Assembly: GCF_004352835.1 (NCBI RefSeq)
Contig: NZ_SJSB01000003.1
Location: forward strand, 1 to 64,000
Source of the DNA: Marinomonas flavescens
GTDB lineage: Bacteria > Pseudomonadota > Gammaproteobacteria > Pseudomonadales > Marinomonadaceae
DNA: 64,000 bases
Direction: 5' to 3'
The notes under the pieces are model-generated. The model was not told the origin of the DNA. It did no database searches and was given only the letters and a program-made list of their open reading frames with translations. Below are positions 36,680 to 46,640 of this stretch, one piece after another. Both the position numbers and the translations under genes were made by a program. Each line of letters starts with the position of its first letter. Position 1 is the first letter of the stretch.

Positions 36680-36709
36680 GCACGCAATGGAAGGATTCCC
36701 ATTGCGTGC
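36680..36709. repeat. 11-bp stem-loop after yciK
   Basis: GCACGCAATGG (36680-36690) pairs with CCATTGCGTGC (36699-36709) around an 8-nt loop. It sits between the yciK stop and the M16 protease start, both on the minus strand. A T-rich run exists only on the plus-strand side, so it is not a normal terminator for yciK; it may reduce read-through or protect the 3' end of the message. Confidence 0.5.
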
Positions 36710-36713
36710 AATT

Positions 36714-37460
36714 TTATTTTATTTGAGCATCTAATGATTTTCCATTGATGCCTTGGCTATCAGCGCCCATTAAATACAGGTAAACGGGCATTATATCTTC
36801 TGGTGTAGGAAGGGTGTCCGGATTTTCTGCAGGATAGGCTGAGGCGCGCATTGCGGTGCGAGTGGCGCCTGGATTGATGGCGTTGCAGCGAATGTTGGAG
36901 GTGTTTTCTAATTCATCCGCGAGCAGTTGCATCATTCCTTCTGTGGCAAATTTTGAGATAGAGTAAGCGCCCCAATAAGCTCTTGCTTTTCTACCCACAC
37001 TGGACGTTGTAAATACAATAGATGCGCTAGGGGCTACCTTTAGTAAGGGGATGAGAGCTTGGTTCATCATGAACTGGCTGAACACGTTGACTTTCATGAC
37101 TTGGTCGAACGTTTCGGCGTCATAAGTTTCGAGTGGTGTTCGTTCTCCTAGTAAGCTGGCGTTGTGCAAAATGCCATCTAAGTGTCCGAATTCATTTTCT
37201 AGTGTAGTGGCTAGCTCCACAAAATCATGCTCATTGGCGCCATCTAGATTGAGGGGTACGATGGCGGCTTGTGGGTAGCCTTTCGCTTCAATGATGTCGT
37301 AAACCGCTTCTAGCTTTTTAGTGGTTCTGCCTAATAAGACAACGGTAGCGCCATGTTGTGCGTAGGTGAGAGCGGCGGTTTTACCAATACCATCTCCTGC
37401 GCCAGTAACCAGAATTATCTTGTCTTTGAGTAGTTGCTCTGGGGCTTGATAATCAAACAT
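36714..37460 (-). CDS. yciK: YciK-type short-chain dehydrogenase/reductase
   Basis: The 248-residue protein has the SDR cofactor motif TGAGDGIG (about 19-26), catalytic Ser in FTTSSVG, and Y-x3-K in YSISK. The end INPGATRTAMRASAYP and SQGINGKSLDAQ matches E. coli YciK. The physiological substrate is not known. It follows ubiG by 31 bp, as in pseudomonads, but there the phosphatase gene mupP usually lies between them and is absent here. Confidence 0.9.
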   Translation of the reverse strand: MFDYQAPEQLLKDKIILVTGAGDGIGKTAALTYAQHGATVVLLGRTTKKLEAVYDIIEAKGYPQAAIVPLNLDGANEHDFVELATTLENEFGHLDGILHNASLLGERTPLETYDAETFDQVMKVNVFSQFMMNQALIPLLKVAPSASIVFTTSSVGRKARAYWGAYSISKFATEGMMQLLADELENTSNIRCNAINPGATRTAMRASAYPAENPDTLPTPEDIMPVYLYLMGADSQGINGKSLDAQIK

Positions 37461-37491
37461 AACGCCTCCTTTATCTCTTTGTTTTTATCAA

Positions 37492-38217
37492 TTACAGGTT
37501 GGGTTTTTGAGTATGCACCATGTAATTCACAGACACGTCTTTGTCCGTTAGCTTATATTGCTTAGTGATTGGGTTATAAGTCAATCCTGTCATATGAGAG
37601 ACTTCTAGTCCTGCTTGTCGTGCGTAATTATTAAGTTCGGCAGGCTGAATGAATTTGGCGTAGTCGTGAGTGCCTTTAGGTAGCATGTTTAAGATATATT
37701 CAGCGCCAATGATCGCAAATAAATACGCCTTGGGATTGCGGTTGATAGTAGAGAAGAACACATGGCCGCCGGGTTTTACAAGAGTCATGCATGCTGTGAT
37801 AACAGACGCTGGATCAGGTACGTGCTCAAGCATTTCTAAGCAGGTGACGACGTCGTAAGTGCCGGCTTCGCGAGCCGCGATCTCTTCGGCAGTGATTCTT
37901 TCGTAATCGATGTCGAGTTTAGATTCTTCTAAGTGCAGCTTGGCGACGGCCAGCGGTGCTTCGCCCATATCGATGCCTTTTACGTCAGCGCCTAGTTTTG
38001 CCATGGCTTCTGACAATATGCCACCACCACAACCTACATCGATTACTTTTTTGCCAGAGAGGTCTGCGCGTTCGTTAATGTAGTCGACTCGTAATGGGTT
38101 GATGTCGTGTAGAGGTTTGAATTCATTTTCGGTATCCCACCAACGACTGGCTAGCGCTTCAAATTTAGCCACTTCAGTAAAATCGACATTGTTGTGCTGT
38201 TCTTTTGTGTTGGTCAT
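37492..38217 (-). CDS. ubiG: Ubiquinone biosynthesis O-methyltransferase UbiG
   Basis: The enzyme carries out both O-methylations of ubiquinone synthesis with S-adenosylmethionine. From Met at 38217 it is 241 residues, starting [20 protein letters not shown]; the longer frame from 38256 adds 13 non-conserved residues. The SAM-binding motif is [15 protein letters not shown] (about 58-72), and the family features [19 protein letters not shown] and [13 protein letters not shown] are present. It is the first gene of a ubiG-yciK unit divergent from gyrA. Confidence 0.94.
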   Translation of the reverse strand: MTNTKEQHNNVDFTEVAKFEALASRWWDTENEFKPLHDINPLRVDYINERADLSGKKVIDVGCGGGILSEAMAKLGADVKGIDMGEAPLAVAKLHLEESKLDIDYERITAEEIAAREAGTYDVVTCLEMLEHVPDPASVITACMTLVKPGGHVFFSTINRNPKAYLFAIIGAEYILNMLPKGTHDYAKFIQPAELNNYARQAGLEVSHMTGLTYNPITKQYKLTDKDVSVNYMVHTQKPNL

Positions 38218-38563
38218 GGTTAATTTCCAGTGGTGTTGTAGGGCGCTTTTTGGCATCTAGGGTGTTGATTTGGATAGATGTCTGCCATTTAGTGGCGGAT
38301 TGGCCAAAGTAATCTTTGTATTATAGCGAGATCAATAGAGGCAACCAATAGGAAACTTAGCTTGCTTACGGTTTCTTTGTCAGTTAATGGTCTGAATCGA
38401 GTCTTAAAATGTGTCAAATTGAAGGTCTTGAATTAGTCGCCAATTAGCAAACAAAAGATCCTGTCGCAGAGGTGTTATTTATTTCCTTATGATACAATGC
38501 AGCGCTTATAAAAAGATATCAGGGCGTCTGTCAGACTCCGAGGCATAAGGATCGGTTGTATCT
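38218..38563. other. Divergent control region between ubiG and gyrA
   Basis: About 345 bp hold both promoters. A possible gyrA -10 is TACAAT at 38493-38498 within a TATGATACAAT stretch, with no good -35. AAGGAT lies about 12 bases before the gyrA ATG. No other gene or clear operator was seen. The DNA near the start includes short GC-rich patches typical of supercoiling-sensitive gyrA promoters, which I could not verify. Confidence 0.35.
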
Positions 38564-41236
38564 ATGGGTGAATTAGCCAAAGAAATTATTCCCGTCAGTA
38601 TCGAAAACGAACTAAAGGGTTCCTACCTAGATTACGCAATGAGCGTAATTGTTGGGCGTGCATTACCAGACGTACGAGATGGTTTAAAACCTGTCCATCG
38701 TCGTGTTTTGTTCGCGATGAATGAACTGAAAAACGATTGGAATAAACCGTACAAAAAATCCGCGCGTATCGTCGGTGATGTGATCGGTAAATACCATCCA
38801 CATGGTGATGTCGCAGTTTATGACACTATCGTACGGATGGCTCAGCCTTTTTCCATGCGTTATACATTGGTTGATGGCCAAGGTAACTTCGGTTCCGTTG
38901 ATGGTGATAGTGCTGCAGCAATGCGTTATACCGAAATTCGTATGGCGAAAATTGCTCATCATCTATTAATGGATCTTGAGAAAGAAACTGTAGATTTTGT
39001 ACCTAACTATGATGGTACAGAGTTTATGCCGTCAGTAATGCCTTCACGAGTGCCTGCTTTATTAGTAAATGGTTCTGCAGGTATTGCTGTTGGTATGGCG
39101 ACAAATATTCCCCCTCATAATCTAGGGGAAATAATCGATGGCTGCTTAGCTGTCATTGATAATGCTGACATTACTATCGAAGAGTTGATGGAGCATGTGC
39201 CTGGGCCTGACTTCCCAACAGCGGCCTTTATTAATGGTCGTGCGGGTATTGTCGAGGCTTATAAAACAGGTCGCGGCCGCATTTATATGCGTGCTCGTCA
39301 TCATTTTGAAGACATGGAAAAGGGCAATCGCCAATCCATCGTTTTCACTGAAATTCCTTATCAGCTGAACAAAGCGAAAGTCATTGAAAAAATCGCTGAG
39401 CTGGTAAAAGACAAAAAGCTAGAAGGTATTAGTGAATTGCGTGATGAGTCTGATAAAGACGGCATGCGTATTGTTATTGAATTGCGTCGCGGTGAAAATC
39501 CAGACGTAGTGGTAAATAATATTTTCACTCAAACACAGCTACAGTCTGTTTTTGGTATCAATATGGTGGCCTTGGTAGATGGTCGTCCACAATTGCTTAA
39601 CCTGAAACAAATTCTTGAATGTTTCGTTAAACACCGTCGTGAAGTGGTGACTCGTCGTACTATCTTCGAGCTTCGCAAAGCGCGTGAACGTGGTCACATT
39701 CTGGAAGGTTTGGCAGTGTCTCTGGCCAATATCGATCGTGTTATTGAATTGATCAGAATGTCGCCAACCTCGGCTGAAGCAAAAGAAAGAATTGTTGCGG
39801 AATCTTGGCAGCCAGGCAATGTAATGGCAATGCTGGAGCGAGCAGGTTCTGATGCGTGTCGTCCTGATGATCTGGATGTGCAATATGGTTTTGTTGATGG
39901 TGCTTACCACCTTTCTCCAGACCAAGCGCAAGCTATTCTTGATTTACGTCTGCATCGTTTAACAGGGTTAGAGCACGAAAAGCTCATGGCGGAATACAAA
40001 GCGCTGATTGAGTTGATTGCTGAACTGTTGGAAATCTTGTCTAACCCTGATCGTTTGATGGAAGTTATTCGTGAAGAGTTAGAGGATGTTCGTGATTCTT
40101 TTGGTGATGTGCGTCGAACTGAGATCTTAACCTCTCGTCAAGATTTGACGATTGCTGATTTGATTGATGAAGCGCCTATGGTTGTGACTATTTCGGATAC
40201 AGGTTATACGAAATCTCAACCATTAGAAGAATACAAAGCTCAGCGCCGTGGCGGTCGTGGTAAATCTGCTTCAGCCATGAAAGACGAAGATCACATTAGT
40301 CATTTGTTGGTAACAAGCAGTCATGACACGGTTATGCTGTTTAGTAACTTCGGTAAAGTGTACTGGTTGCGAGTGTTTGAGATTCCAACGGCCAGTCGTA
40401 ACTCGAAAGGTCGTCCGATTGTTAACTTGTTGCCACTGGCTGAAGGCGAACATATTTCAGCATTGCTACCACTGACGGCGCCAGAAAAGTCAGATGCTGA
40501 TGCAGAAGTTGATGAAGACGCTCAAGAAGCAAGCAGCTACATCTTTATGGCAACTGCTAACGGTACGGTTAAGAAAACGGCGATGGAGCATTTTGCTCGC
40601 CCTCGTTCTACCGGTTTGATTGCATTGAGCTTGGATGAGACGGATGCCCTTGTGGGTGTTGCTCAAACAACTGGCAATGATGACATTATGTTGGTATCTA
40701 GCTCTGGTAAAACGATTCGTTTCTCTGAAGGCGATGTTCGTGCCATGGGTCGTACTGCAGCAGGTGTTCGTGGTATTCGTTTAGGCGAAGACGCTAAAGT
40801 GGTTTCTTTGATCGTTCCTCAAGAAGGCGCTGCCGTCTTGATGGCCTGTGAAAATGGTTATGGTAAACGTACTGCGATTGACGACTTCCCTGTCTATGGT
40901 CGTGGTGGTCAAGGGGTTATCGGTATCCAAGTGTCTGAGCGTAATGGCCCAGTGGTTGGTGCGACTCAAGTGGACGAAACGGATGAGATTATCTTGATCA
41001 CAGATCAAGGAACCTTGGTTCGTACGCGCGTCACCGAAGTCTCTTGTCAAGGTCGAAACACACAAGGTGTTACCTTGATTCGCCTCACAAATGATGAACA
41101 CCTAGTGGGTGTGGTTCGTGTTGTCGAGGACGATGAAGGTGATGTGGAAGAGGGTGAAGAGCTTGGAGTAGATGAGGCGGCAGCGCCGACTACTGCTTCT
41201 GGTGAGACGCCTGATACCACCGAAGACAAAGAGTAA
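38564..41236 (+). CDS. gyrA: DNA gyrase subunit A
   Basis: The 890-residue A subunit performs DNA breakage and rejoining in the gyrase tetramer. The catalytic Tyr122 is in AAMRYTEIR. The C-terminal wrapping domain carries the GyrA box QRRGGRGK (about 560), and an acidic tail ends the protein. The quinolone pocket reads [10 protein letters not shown]: position 83 is Val (GTC at 38810-38812) where E. coli has Ser, while Asp87 is kept. The domain lengths are normal (E. coli 875). A terminator follows, before serC. Confidence 0.97.
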   Translation: MGELAKEIIPVSIENELKGSYLDYAMSVIVGRALPDVRDGLKPVHRRVLFAMNELKNDWNKPYKKSARIVGDVIGKYHPHGDVAVYDTIVRMAQPFSMRYTLVDGQGNFGSVDGDSAAAMRYTEIRMAKIAHHLLMDLEKETVDFVPNYDGTEFMPSVMPSRVPALLVNGSAGIAVGMATNIPPHNLGEIIDGCLAVIDNADITIEELMEHVPGPDFPTAAFINGRAGIVEAYKTGRGRIYMRARHHFEDMEKGNRQSIVFTEIPYQLNKAKVIEKIAELVKDKKLEGISELRDESDKDGMRIVIELRRGENPDVVVNNIFTQTQLQSVFGINMVALVDGRPQLLNLKQILECFVKHRREVVTRRTIFELRKARERGHILEGLAVSLANIDRVIELIRMSPTSAEAKERIVAESWQPGNVMAMLERAGSDACRPDDLDVQYGFVDGAYHLSPDQAQAILDLRLHRLTGLEHEKLMAEYKALIELIAELLEILSNPDRLMEVIREELEDVRDSFGDVRRTEILTSRQDLTIADLIDEAPMVVTISDTGYTKSQPLEEYKAQRRGGRGKSASAMKDEDHISHLLVTSSHDTVMLFSNFGKVYWLRVFEIPTASRNSKGRPIVNLLPLAEGEHISALLPLTAPEKSDADAEVDEDAQEASSYIFMATANGTVKKTAMEHFARPRSTGLIALSLDETDALVGVAQTTGNDDIMLVSSSGKTIRFSEGDVRAMGRTAAGVRGIRLGEDAKVVSLIVPQEGAAVLMACENGYGKRTAIDDFPVYGRGGQGVIGIQVSERNGPVVGATQVDETDEIILITDQGTLVRTRVTEVSCQGRNTQGVTLIRLTNDEHLVGVVRVVEDDEGDVEEGEELGVDEAAAPTTASGETPDTTEDKE

Positions 41237-41237
41237 T

Positions 41238-41267
41238 AAAAGCGGCGCACCTTGGTGCGTCGCTTTT
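41238..41267 (+). terminator. Intrinsic terminator of gyrA
   Basis: AAAAGCGGCGCACC pairs with GGTGCGTCGCTTTT (one G-U pair), with a tight loop closed by C-TT-G and T-rich end. It begins at the gyrA stop codon, so serC probably has its own promoter. Confidence 0.85.
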
Positions 41268-41306
41268 GTTTAAGTTAGATCCTGGATACTAGAGGTAAAA
41301 AACAGG

Positions 41307-42386
41307 ATGAGCCGAGTTTATAATTTTTGTTCTGGTCCAGCTGCACTCCCTGAAGAAGTTCTAAAGAAAGCGCAGTCTGAATTGTTGGATTGGCATGGCG
41401 CTGGCGTTTCCGTAATGGAAATGAGTCACCGTAGTGCTGAGTTCATGTCTATTCTTGCTTCGGCAAAAGCGCGTTTGACGCGGTTGCTGGATATTAGTGA
41501 TGACTATGAAATCTTGTTTGCACAGGGTGGCGCGTCTACCTTGTTTGCACAGATTCCTGCCAACCTAATGAATGGCTTTGACTCGGCTTGTTACTTGGAT
41601 ACGGGCGCATGGTCCACCAAGGCAATTAAAGAAGCAAAAAAATACGGTCAGGTTAATGTGGTAGCGTCTTCTAAAAAGCAGAAGTACCAAACTGTACCTG
41701 ATTTTGCTTCTTTGGTATTGGATGAAAGTGCGGCGTATCTGCATTTGTGTCCGAATGAAACCATTGGTGGTTTGGAGTTTTCTGAATTACCAGAAACGTC
41801 TTTGCCGATTGTAGCGGATTTATCGTCTACTATTTTGTCTCGTAAAATAGACGTTAGCAAATACGGTTTGATTTACGCGGGCGCTCAGAAAAACGTGGGC
41901 CCGGCGGGTGTGGTTATTTGTATTATTCGTAAAGACTTGTTGGCGCGCAGCAGTGATGACTTGCCGACAACGTGGAATTTTGCAAATTTGGCGGCAAATG
42001 ATTCGATGATCAATACTCCACCTACTTTCGCGATTTACTTAGCGGACTTGGTGTTTGAGTGGTTGGAAAATCAAGGCGGTGTAGGCGCCATTGAGCAAGC
42101 CAATATCCGTAAGGCTGAGGCCTTGTATCGTGCGATTGACGAAAGCAGTTTCTATTCTAATCCGATCGACCCTGCGTATCGTTCGCGTATGAATGTGCCT
42201 TTTGTGTTGGCGGATGAGTCTCTTGAAGCCTTGTTCTTAGAAGAGTCAGAAGCGGCCGGTTTGAGAACCTTAGCAGGCCATCGTTCTGTCGGTGGTATGC
42301 GTGCGAGTATTTATAACGCTTTGCCGATGGAAGGGGTGCAAGCCTTGATCGACTTCATGCATTCTTTTGAACAGCGTCACGGATAA
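41307..42386 (+). CDS. serC: Phosphoserine aminotransferase
   Basis: The 359-residue PLP enzyme converts 3-phosphohydroxypyruvate to phosphoserine and also serves pyridoxine synthesis. It begins YNFCSGPAALPEEVL, has the PLP lysine in YAGAQKNVGPAG (about 190-200), and the conserved HRSVGGMRASIYNA near the end. It lies 5 bp upstream of pheA, the usual Pseudomonas-type serC-pheA pair. Confidence 0.97.
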   Translation: MSRVYNFCSGPAALPEEVLKKAQSELLDWHGAGVSVMEMSHRSAEFMSILASAKARLTRLLDISDDYEILFAQGGASTLFAQIPANLMNGFDSACYLDTGAWSTKAIKEAKKYGQVNVVASSKKQKYQTVPDFASLVLDESAAYLHLCPNETIGGLEFSELPETSLPIVADLSSTILSRKIDVSKYGLIYAGAQKNVGPAGVVICIIRKDLLARSSDDLPTTWNFANLAANDSMINTPPTFAIYLADLVFEWLENQGGVGAIEQANIRKAEALYRAIDESSFYSNPIDPAYRSRMNVPFVLADESLEALFLEESEAAGLRTLAGHRSVGGMRASIYNALPMEGVQALIDFMHSFEQRHG

Positions 42387-42391
42387 TTATT

Positions 42392-43513
42392 ATGGCAAAT
42401 ACGAAACAGTCTGTGCCTGAAACACTGCCTTTGCTCAGGGATCGAATTGATTCGATCGACTCGCAAATTCAATCATTGATTAATGAACGAGCTCAGTGTG
42501 CTCAAAAAGTAGCAGAAGTGAAGTTGGCTGATCAAGGTGGCGACGCCGTGGTGTTTTATCGTCCAGAGCGCGAGGCTCAAGTATTGCGTCGCGTAATGGA
42601 GCGCAATGAAGGGCCGCTTGGCAATGAAGAAATGGCGAAGATCTTTCGTCAAATTATGTCTTCTTGCTTGGCGCTTGAAAAGCCGATGCGCATTGCGTTT
42701 TTGGGGCCAGAAGGGACCTTTACGCAGCAGGCGGCATTGAAGCACTTCGGTAAATCTATTGTCAGTGCGCCGATGGCGGCGATTGATGAGGTGTTTCGTG
42801 AAGTCGAGTCTGGCGCGGCCAATTATGGTGTGGTGCCAGTTGAGAATTCCACTGAAGGTGTGGTAAATCACACCTTGGACAGCTTTCGAGATTCGCAATT
42901 AAAAATTTGTGGTGAAGTGGAAGTGCGTATCCATCACCATTTGTTAGTGAGTCCGCATAGTAATGCGGATGAAGTGACGCATATTTACTCGCATCAACAA
43001 TCATTGGCGCAATGTCGTGCTTGGTTGGATCGTTATTGGCCACATGCCGAGCGCGTGGCGGTGAGTTCTAATGCAGAAGCGGCACGTCTTGCGGCAGAAG
43101 CGGGCAAGAACGGTCGTGCTGTAGCGGCCATTGCGGGTGAAGTGGCGTGTGAATTGTATGGTCTGATGACGATATCTGCCAATATAGAAGATCGTCCTGA
43201 TAACACGACGCGCTTTTTGATTGTTGGGAATCAGGATGTACCAGCGAGTGGTAAAGATAAAACCTCCTTGTTGATCAGTGCGAAAAATGAGCCGGGTGCT
43301 CTATATCGTTTGTTGGAGGCGTTTGAGCGTCATGGTGTTGATATGACCCGCCTTGAAACAAGACCTTCACTGATGAGTCGTTGGGGATATATCTTTTACA
43401 TCGATTTTGTTGGTCATTATCAAGACGAAGGTTGTCAGGCGGTAATTGAAGAGTTAAGAGCTCGAGCGTCTGAAGTGAAGGTGCTTGGCTCTTACCCGAT
43501 TGCCGTTCTTTAG
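42392..43513 (+). CDS. pheA: Bifunctional chorismate mutase / prephenate dehydratase
   Basis: The 373-residue P-protein makes phenylpyruvate from chorismate. Residues 12-95 are an AroQ chorismate mutase (LPLLRDRIDSIDSQI). The prephenate dehydratase domain spans about 105-280 with FLGPEGTFTQQAAL, VPVENSTEGVVN and DNTTRFLIVG, including the catalytic T-R-F. An ACT domain (about 290-370) has GALYRLLEAFERHGVDM and ETRPS for phenylalanine feedback. It is coupled to serC and followed by the tyrA/aroA fusion; the hisC gene often found between them in pseudomonads is absent. Confidence 0.96.
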   Translation: MANTKQSVPETLPLLRDRIDSIDSQIQSLINERAQCAQKVAEVKLADQGGDAVVFYRPEREAQVLRRVMERNEGPLGNEEMAKIFRQIMSSCLALEKPMRIAFLGPEGTFTQQAALKHFGKSIVSAPMAAIDEVFREVESGAANYGVVPVENSTEGVVNHTLDSFRDSQLKICGEVEVRIHHHLLVSPHSNADEVTHIYSHQQSLAQCRAWLDRYWPHAERVAVSSNAEAARLAAEAGKNGRAVAAIAGEVACELYGLMTISANIEDRPDNTTRFLIVGNQDVPASGKDKTSLLISAKNEPGALYRLLEAFERHGVDMTRLETRPSLMSRWGYIFYIDFVGHYQDEGCQAVIEELRARASEVKVLGSYPIAVL

Positions 43514-43521
43514 TCTAATGG

Positions 43522-45774
43522 TTGGTGTTGTTTGTGAATAGAAATGATTCAGAAAGCGTGCTTGATCTTCTCCAGGAGGTTAAGCCGTTCGGTAGTGTAT
43601 TGATTGTCGGGCTTGGCATGATTGGTGGCTCTTTTGCCAAGGCGCTAAAAGAAAGAGGTTTGGCCACGCTTTACGGTGCAGACCGTAGAGAAGGTGAGTT
43701 GGCCTTAGGTGTGTCGACAGGTGTTATTGATCATCCTGCTGCTCTGACAGAAGAATACATTGCGCGCATGGATGTGATCATTTTAGCGACTCCCGTTAGA
43801 GCTATGGAGTCCGTGCTATTAGAAATACAGCCGTATTTAAAAGCGACGACTCTGCTGACCGATGTGGGCTCTACGAAAGGCAGTGTAATCAGTGCCGCCA
43901 AAAAAGTCTTTGGTGAAGTGCCTGCGAATTTTATACCGAGTCATCCTATTGCAGGTGCGGAAAAAAGTGGTGTATTAGCCGCTAATTCTCAGTTGTTTGA
44001 AAAGCACATGGCGATTGTGACGCCTTTGGTCAGCAGTGATCCGGTTTTGTTGGATCGGTTGCATCAATTGTGGGTGGCGGTTGGTGCTGATGTGGTGAGT
44101 ATGGATGTTGAGCATCATGATCATGTTTTAGCGTCGTCTAGCCATTTGCCACATTTGCTTGCTTATACATTGGTTGATGCATTAGCTAACAGTGATCGTA
44201 GTCAAGATGTATTCAAATTTGCTGCGGGTGGGTTTCGTGATTTTACGCGTATTGCGTCAAGCGATCCTGTCATGTGGCGAGATGTTTTCTTATCTAATAA
44301 AGACGCAACATTAGCGACCTTAGATCACTTTACTGAGCGATTATCGGTCATGAGGTCTGCCATCGAACAGGGTGATGGTGCGAGTATGTTTGGTGTTTTT
44401 ACCCGAGCAAAGTCTGCGCGAGATCATTTTTTAAGATTATTAGAGCAGCGTACTTCTAAAGTCATTAAAGAAGTAAAGCCTGTCACTATCAGTGTTGCAC
44501 CGGCCTCATCGATAAAGGGAGATGTTTCTTTATCAGGTGACAAGTTATTGTCACATAAAGCGATTACGCTAGCGAGTCTGTCTCATGGTGTGAGTCATTT
44601 GCGTAATGTCGATTTGACTGGCGATGTTCGTGTGACCATGCAGGCCTTTAGGGATATGGGGGTAGTCATTGAAGAGGTTGCTTCCAATCAGCTAAGGGTT
44701 CATGGTGTTGGTTTGAAAGGGTTGCAAGCACCTATTGCACCGATCAATGTGCATCAGTCTGGCGTGAGTTTGTCTCTTTTGTTGCCTGTTTTAGCGGGTC
44801 AAAGCTTTCCTGTTACTTTAATCGGTGAAGGGGCTTTGTTGAATCAGCCGATGAAAGAATTGTTTGATATTGCACGCTCCATGGGTGGTCACGTAATGAC
44901 GGCTACTGCGGATTGTTTGCCAGTATCCTTGGCCCCATCAAATTCGCAGCGAGTGTCTTTAGTATTAAGTAATGGCTCGAAAAAGCTACATGCTGCGGCT
45001 ATGTTTGCCATGTTGTATTGCCCAAAGGGTTCTGAGTTCCGTGCCTGTAGACAGGGTGTGTCGCAGATAAAAACCTTGTTTTCATGTTTTGGTCTTGATA
45101 TTGCAATTGACGACCGTGTTGTCAGTCTGGTGCCAACAACACCGCAAGGAACGGATATTGAGTTGCCGGGAGATGTTAATCAAACGGCTTGGTTAGCACT
45201 GTCTGCCGCGCTATCGCCGGGTTCAAGATTGAGTATTCAGAATGCGTTGATTGGTGAAATGGCATCACCTTATTTGCCTTTTTTGAAAAGGATTGGGGCG
45301 AATCTTCGGATTATAGAAAAAGCGTCAGGTGGGTTTTCTGTTGGTACGGTGAATGTTTCATTTTCGCCATTATCTTCTTTTGAACTCAGTGCTGACGAGG
45401 TTTATTGTTTGCGTGAAGAGTTGACGTTTGTTTGTGTGGCGGCGGCTTATGCTTCTGGTGTTAGTGTAATACGAGGTGTGTCTGATTTACCGTATTATTA
45501 TGAAGATCGTATTTTGTCTTTAATTGATGCATTAATGCATGTTGGCATCGTATGTGAATACAGCTCAGGTAATTTATTAATCACTGGTGGTATGCCATCG
45601 GGTGGTGAAGTGGACTGTGCTGGTGACGATCGTTTGGCTTTGGCTATGCTGACGCTTGGTTTGCGCAGTAAAGAAATAACCAAGGTAAATGATTGTCAGA
45701 AATTATTAGAAGAATTTAACGAATTAGAGAGTATTACGGCACAGTTGGGTTTTCATTGTGCGGTAATGCAGTAG
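43522..45774 (+). CDS. Prephenate dehydrogenase fused to a degenerate EPSP-synthase (AroA) domain
   Basis: The 750-residue fusion has an intact TyrA part (about 24-315): GLGMIGGSFAKAL for NAD, TDVGSTKGS, SHPIAGAEKSGV, and GGFRDFTRIASSDP. Residues about 321-748 align along the whole length with EPSP synthase (AroA), as in the Pseudomonas tyrA-aroA fusion. However, most catalytic positions are changed. The S3P/PEP residues equivalent to E. coli S23, R27, R100, R124, Q171, D313, K340, E341 and H385 are here Leu342, Lys346, Ser418, Gln442, Lys488, Glu632, Tyr659, Tyr660 and Asp703. Only K22, R344 and R386 equivalents remain. AroA activity is therefore doubtful. Start codon is TTG 43522, or GTG 43525 or 43534. 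Confidence 0.88.
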   Translation: MVLFVNRNDSESVLDLLQEVKPFGSVLIVGLGMIGGSFAKALKERGLATLYGADRREGELALGVSTGVIDHPAALTEEYIARMDVIILATPVRAMESVLLEIQPYLKATTLLTDVGSTKGSVISAAKKVFGEVPANFIPSHPIAGAEKSGVLAANSQLFEKHMAIVTPLVSSDPVLLDRLHQLWVAVGADVVSMDVEHHDHVLASSSHLPHLLAYTLVDALANSDRSQDVFKFAAGGFRDFTRIASSDPVMWRDVFLSNKDATLATLDHFTERLSVMRSAIEQGDGASMFGVFTRAKSARDHFLRLLEQRTSKVIKEVKPVTISVAPASSIKGDVSLSGDKLLSHKAITLASLSHGVSHLRNVDLTGDVRVTMQAFRDMGVVIEEVASNQLRVHGVGLKGLQAPIAPINVHQSGVSLSLLLPVLAGQSFPVTLIGEGALLNQPMKELFDIARSMGGHVMTATADCLPVSLAPSNSQRVSLVLSNGSKKLHAAAMFAMLYCPKGSEFRACRQGVSQIKTLFSCFGLDIAIDDRVVSLVPTTPQGTDIELPGDVNQTAWLALSAALSPGSRLSIQNALIGEMASPYLPFLKRIGANLRIIEKASGGFSVGTVNVSFSPLSSFELSADEVYCLREELTFVCVAAAYASGVSVIRGVSDLPYYYEDRILSLIDALMHVGIVCEYSSGNLLITGGMPSGGEVDCAGDDRLALAMLTLGLRSKEITKVNDCQKLLEEFNELESITAQLGFHCAVMQ

Positions 45775-45793
45775 TAATTGAAGAGGAATGTTT

Positions 45794-46477
45794 ATGATAA
45801 ATCAAGCTCCAGTCATCGCGATAGATGGTCCAAGTGGTGCCGGTAAAGGCACTGTCAGCCAGCTAATCGCAGAGAAACTGGGATGGCGTTTGCTTGATAG
45901 CGGTGCATTGTATCGATTGTTGGCGTTGGCTGTGTCTCACCATGGTATGTCAGTAGACGATGCAGAAACATTAAAGGTGCTGGCTGAGCATTTGGATATT
46001 CAGTTTGAGCAAGCGGAAGATGGTAAAGTTGAAATTATTTTAGAAGGTGAAATTGTTACCCAGGCGATTAGAACCGAAGAAGTGGGTAATAATGCATCTA
46101 AATTAGCGGCTATTCCTGAAGTTCGAGAAGGTTTATTGTTGCGTCAGCGTGCTTTTGCACAGACTCCAGGGTTGGTTGCGGATGGGCGTGATATGGGGAC
46201 TGTTGTGTTTCCTGATGCACAAATTAAAGTCTTTTTAACGGCCTCTGCAGAGGAGCGAGCGCAAAGACGTTTGCTTCAATTGGAGCAGAAAGGTGCCGTG
46301 GTTAATTTTGAAGAATTAGTAAAATCTATAAAAGAAAGAGATGAGCGTGATGCCAACCGAGCCATCGCGCCTTTAGTGCCTGCAGCAGGCGCCCTAGTTA
46401 TAGATAGTACTGAACTTACAATAGATCAGGTGGTTGAGATGGTATTTGCTGAAACAGCAAAGGCTGGTCTTATATAA
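45794..46477 (+). CDS. cmk: Cytidylate kinase
   Basis: The enzyme phosphorylates CMP and dCMP. Starting at ATG 45794 it has 227 residues; AGAGG lies 7 bases upstream, whereas the ATG at 45788 is too close to that site. The P-loop is [11 protein letters not shown], and the NMP-binding insertion and [12 protein letters not shown] motif are present. Length matches E. coli (227 aa). It is the gene after tyrA/aroA and before rpsA, the standard order. Confidence 0.96.
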   Translation: MINQAPVIAIDGPSGAGKGTVSQLIAEKLGWRLLDSGALYRLLALAVSHHGMSVDDAETLKVLAEHLDIQFEQAEDGKVEIILEGEIVTQAIRTEEVGNNASKLAAIPEVREGLLLRQRAFAQTPGLVADGRDMGTVVFPDAQIKVFLTASAEERAQRRLLQLEQKGAVVNFEELVKSIKERDERDANRAIAPLVPAAGALVIDSTELTIDQVVEMVFAETAKAGLI

Positions 46478-46640
46478 CCTGTTCTTTTGTGTGTGTTAAA
46501 TGTGCTAGAATAGATTAAATGTTATTCAAGTCGGTGGGAGACCAGCAACGCTCTTATCGCAACAATCATAAAAACTGACCCGTATTTGCTGGTGATACGG
46601 ATAAGACCAAGATTTTTTGGTCAACTATATAGGAAATACA
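46478..46640 (+). promoter_or_regulatory. rpsA leader region
   Basis: The 163-bp leader between cmk and rpsA contains a small hairpin GACCAA/TTGGTC (about 46605-46622) just ahead of AGGA (about 46630) and the ATG. In E. coli, S1 represses its own translation by binding a structured leader; the hairpin position is compatible with that, but homology was not tested. Confidence 0.35.
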
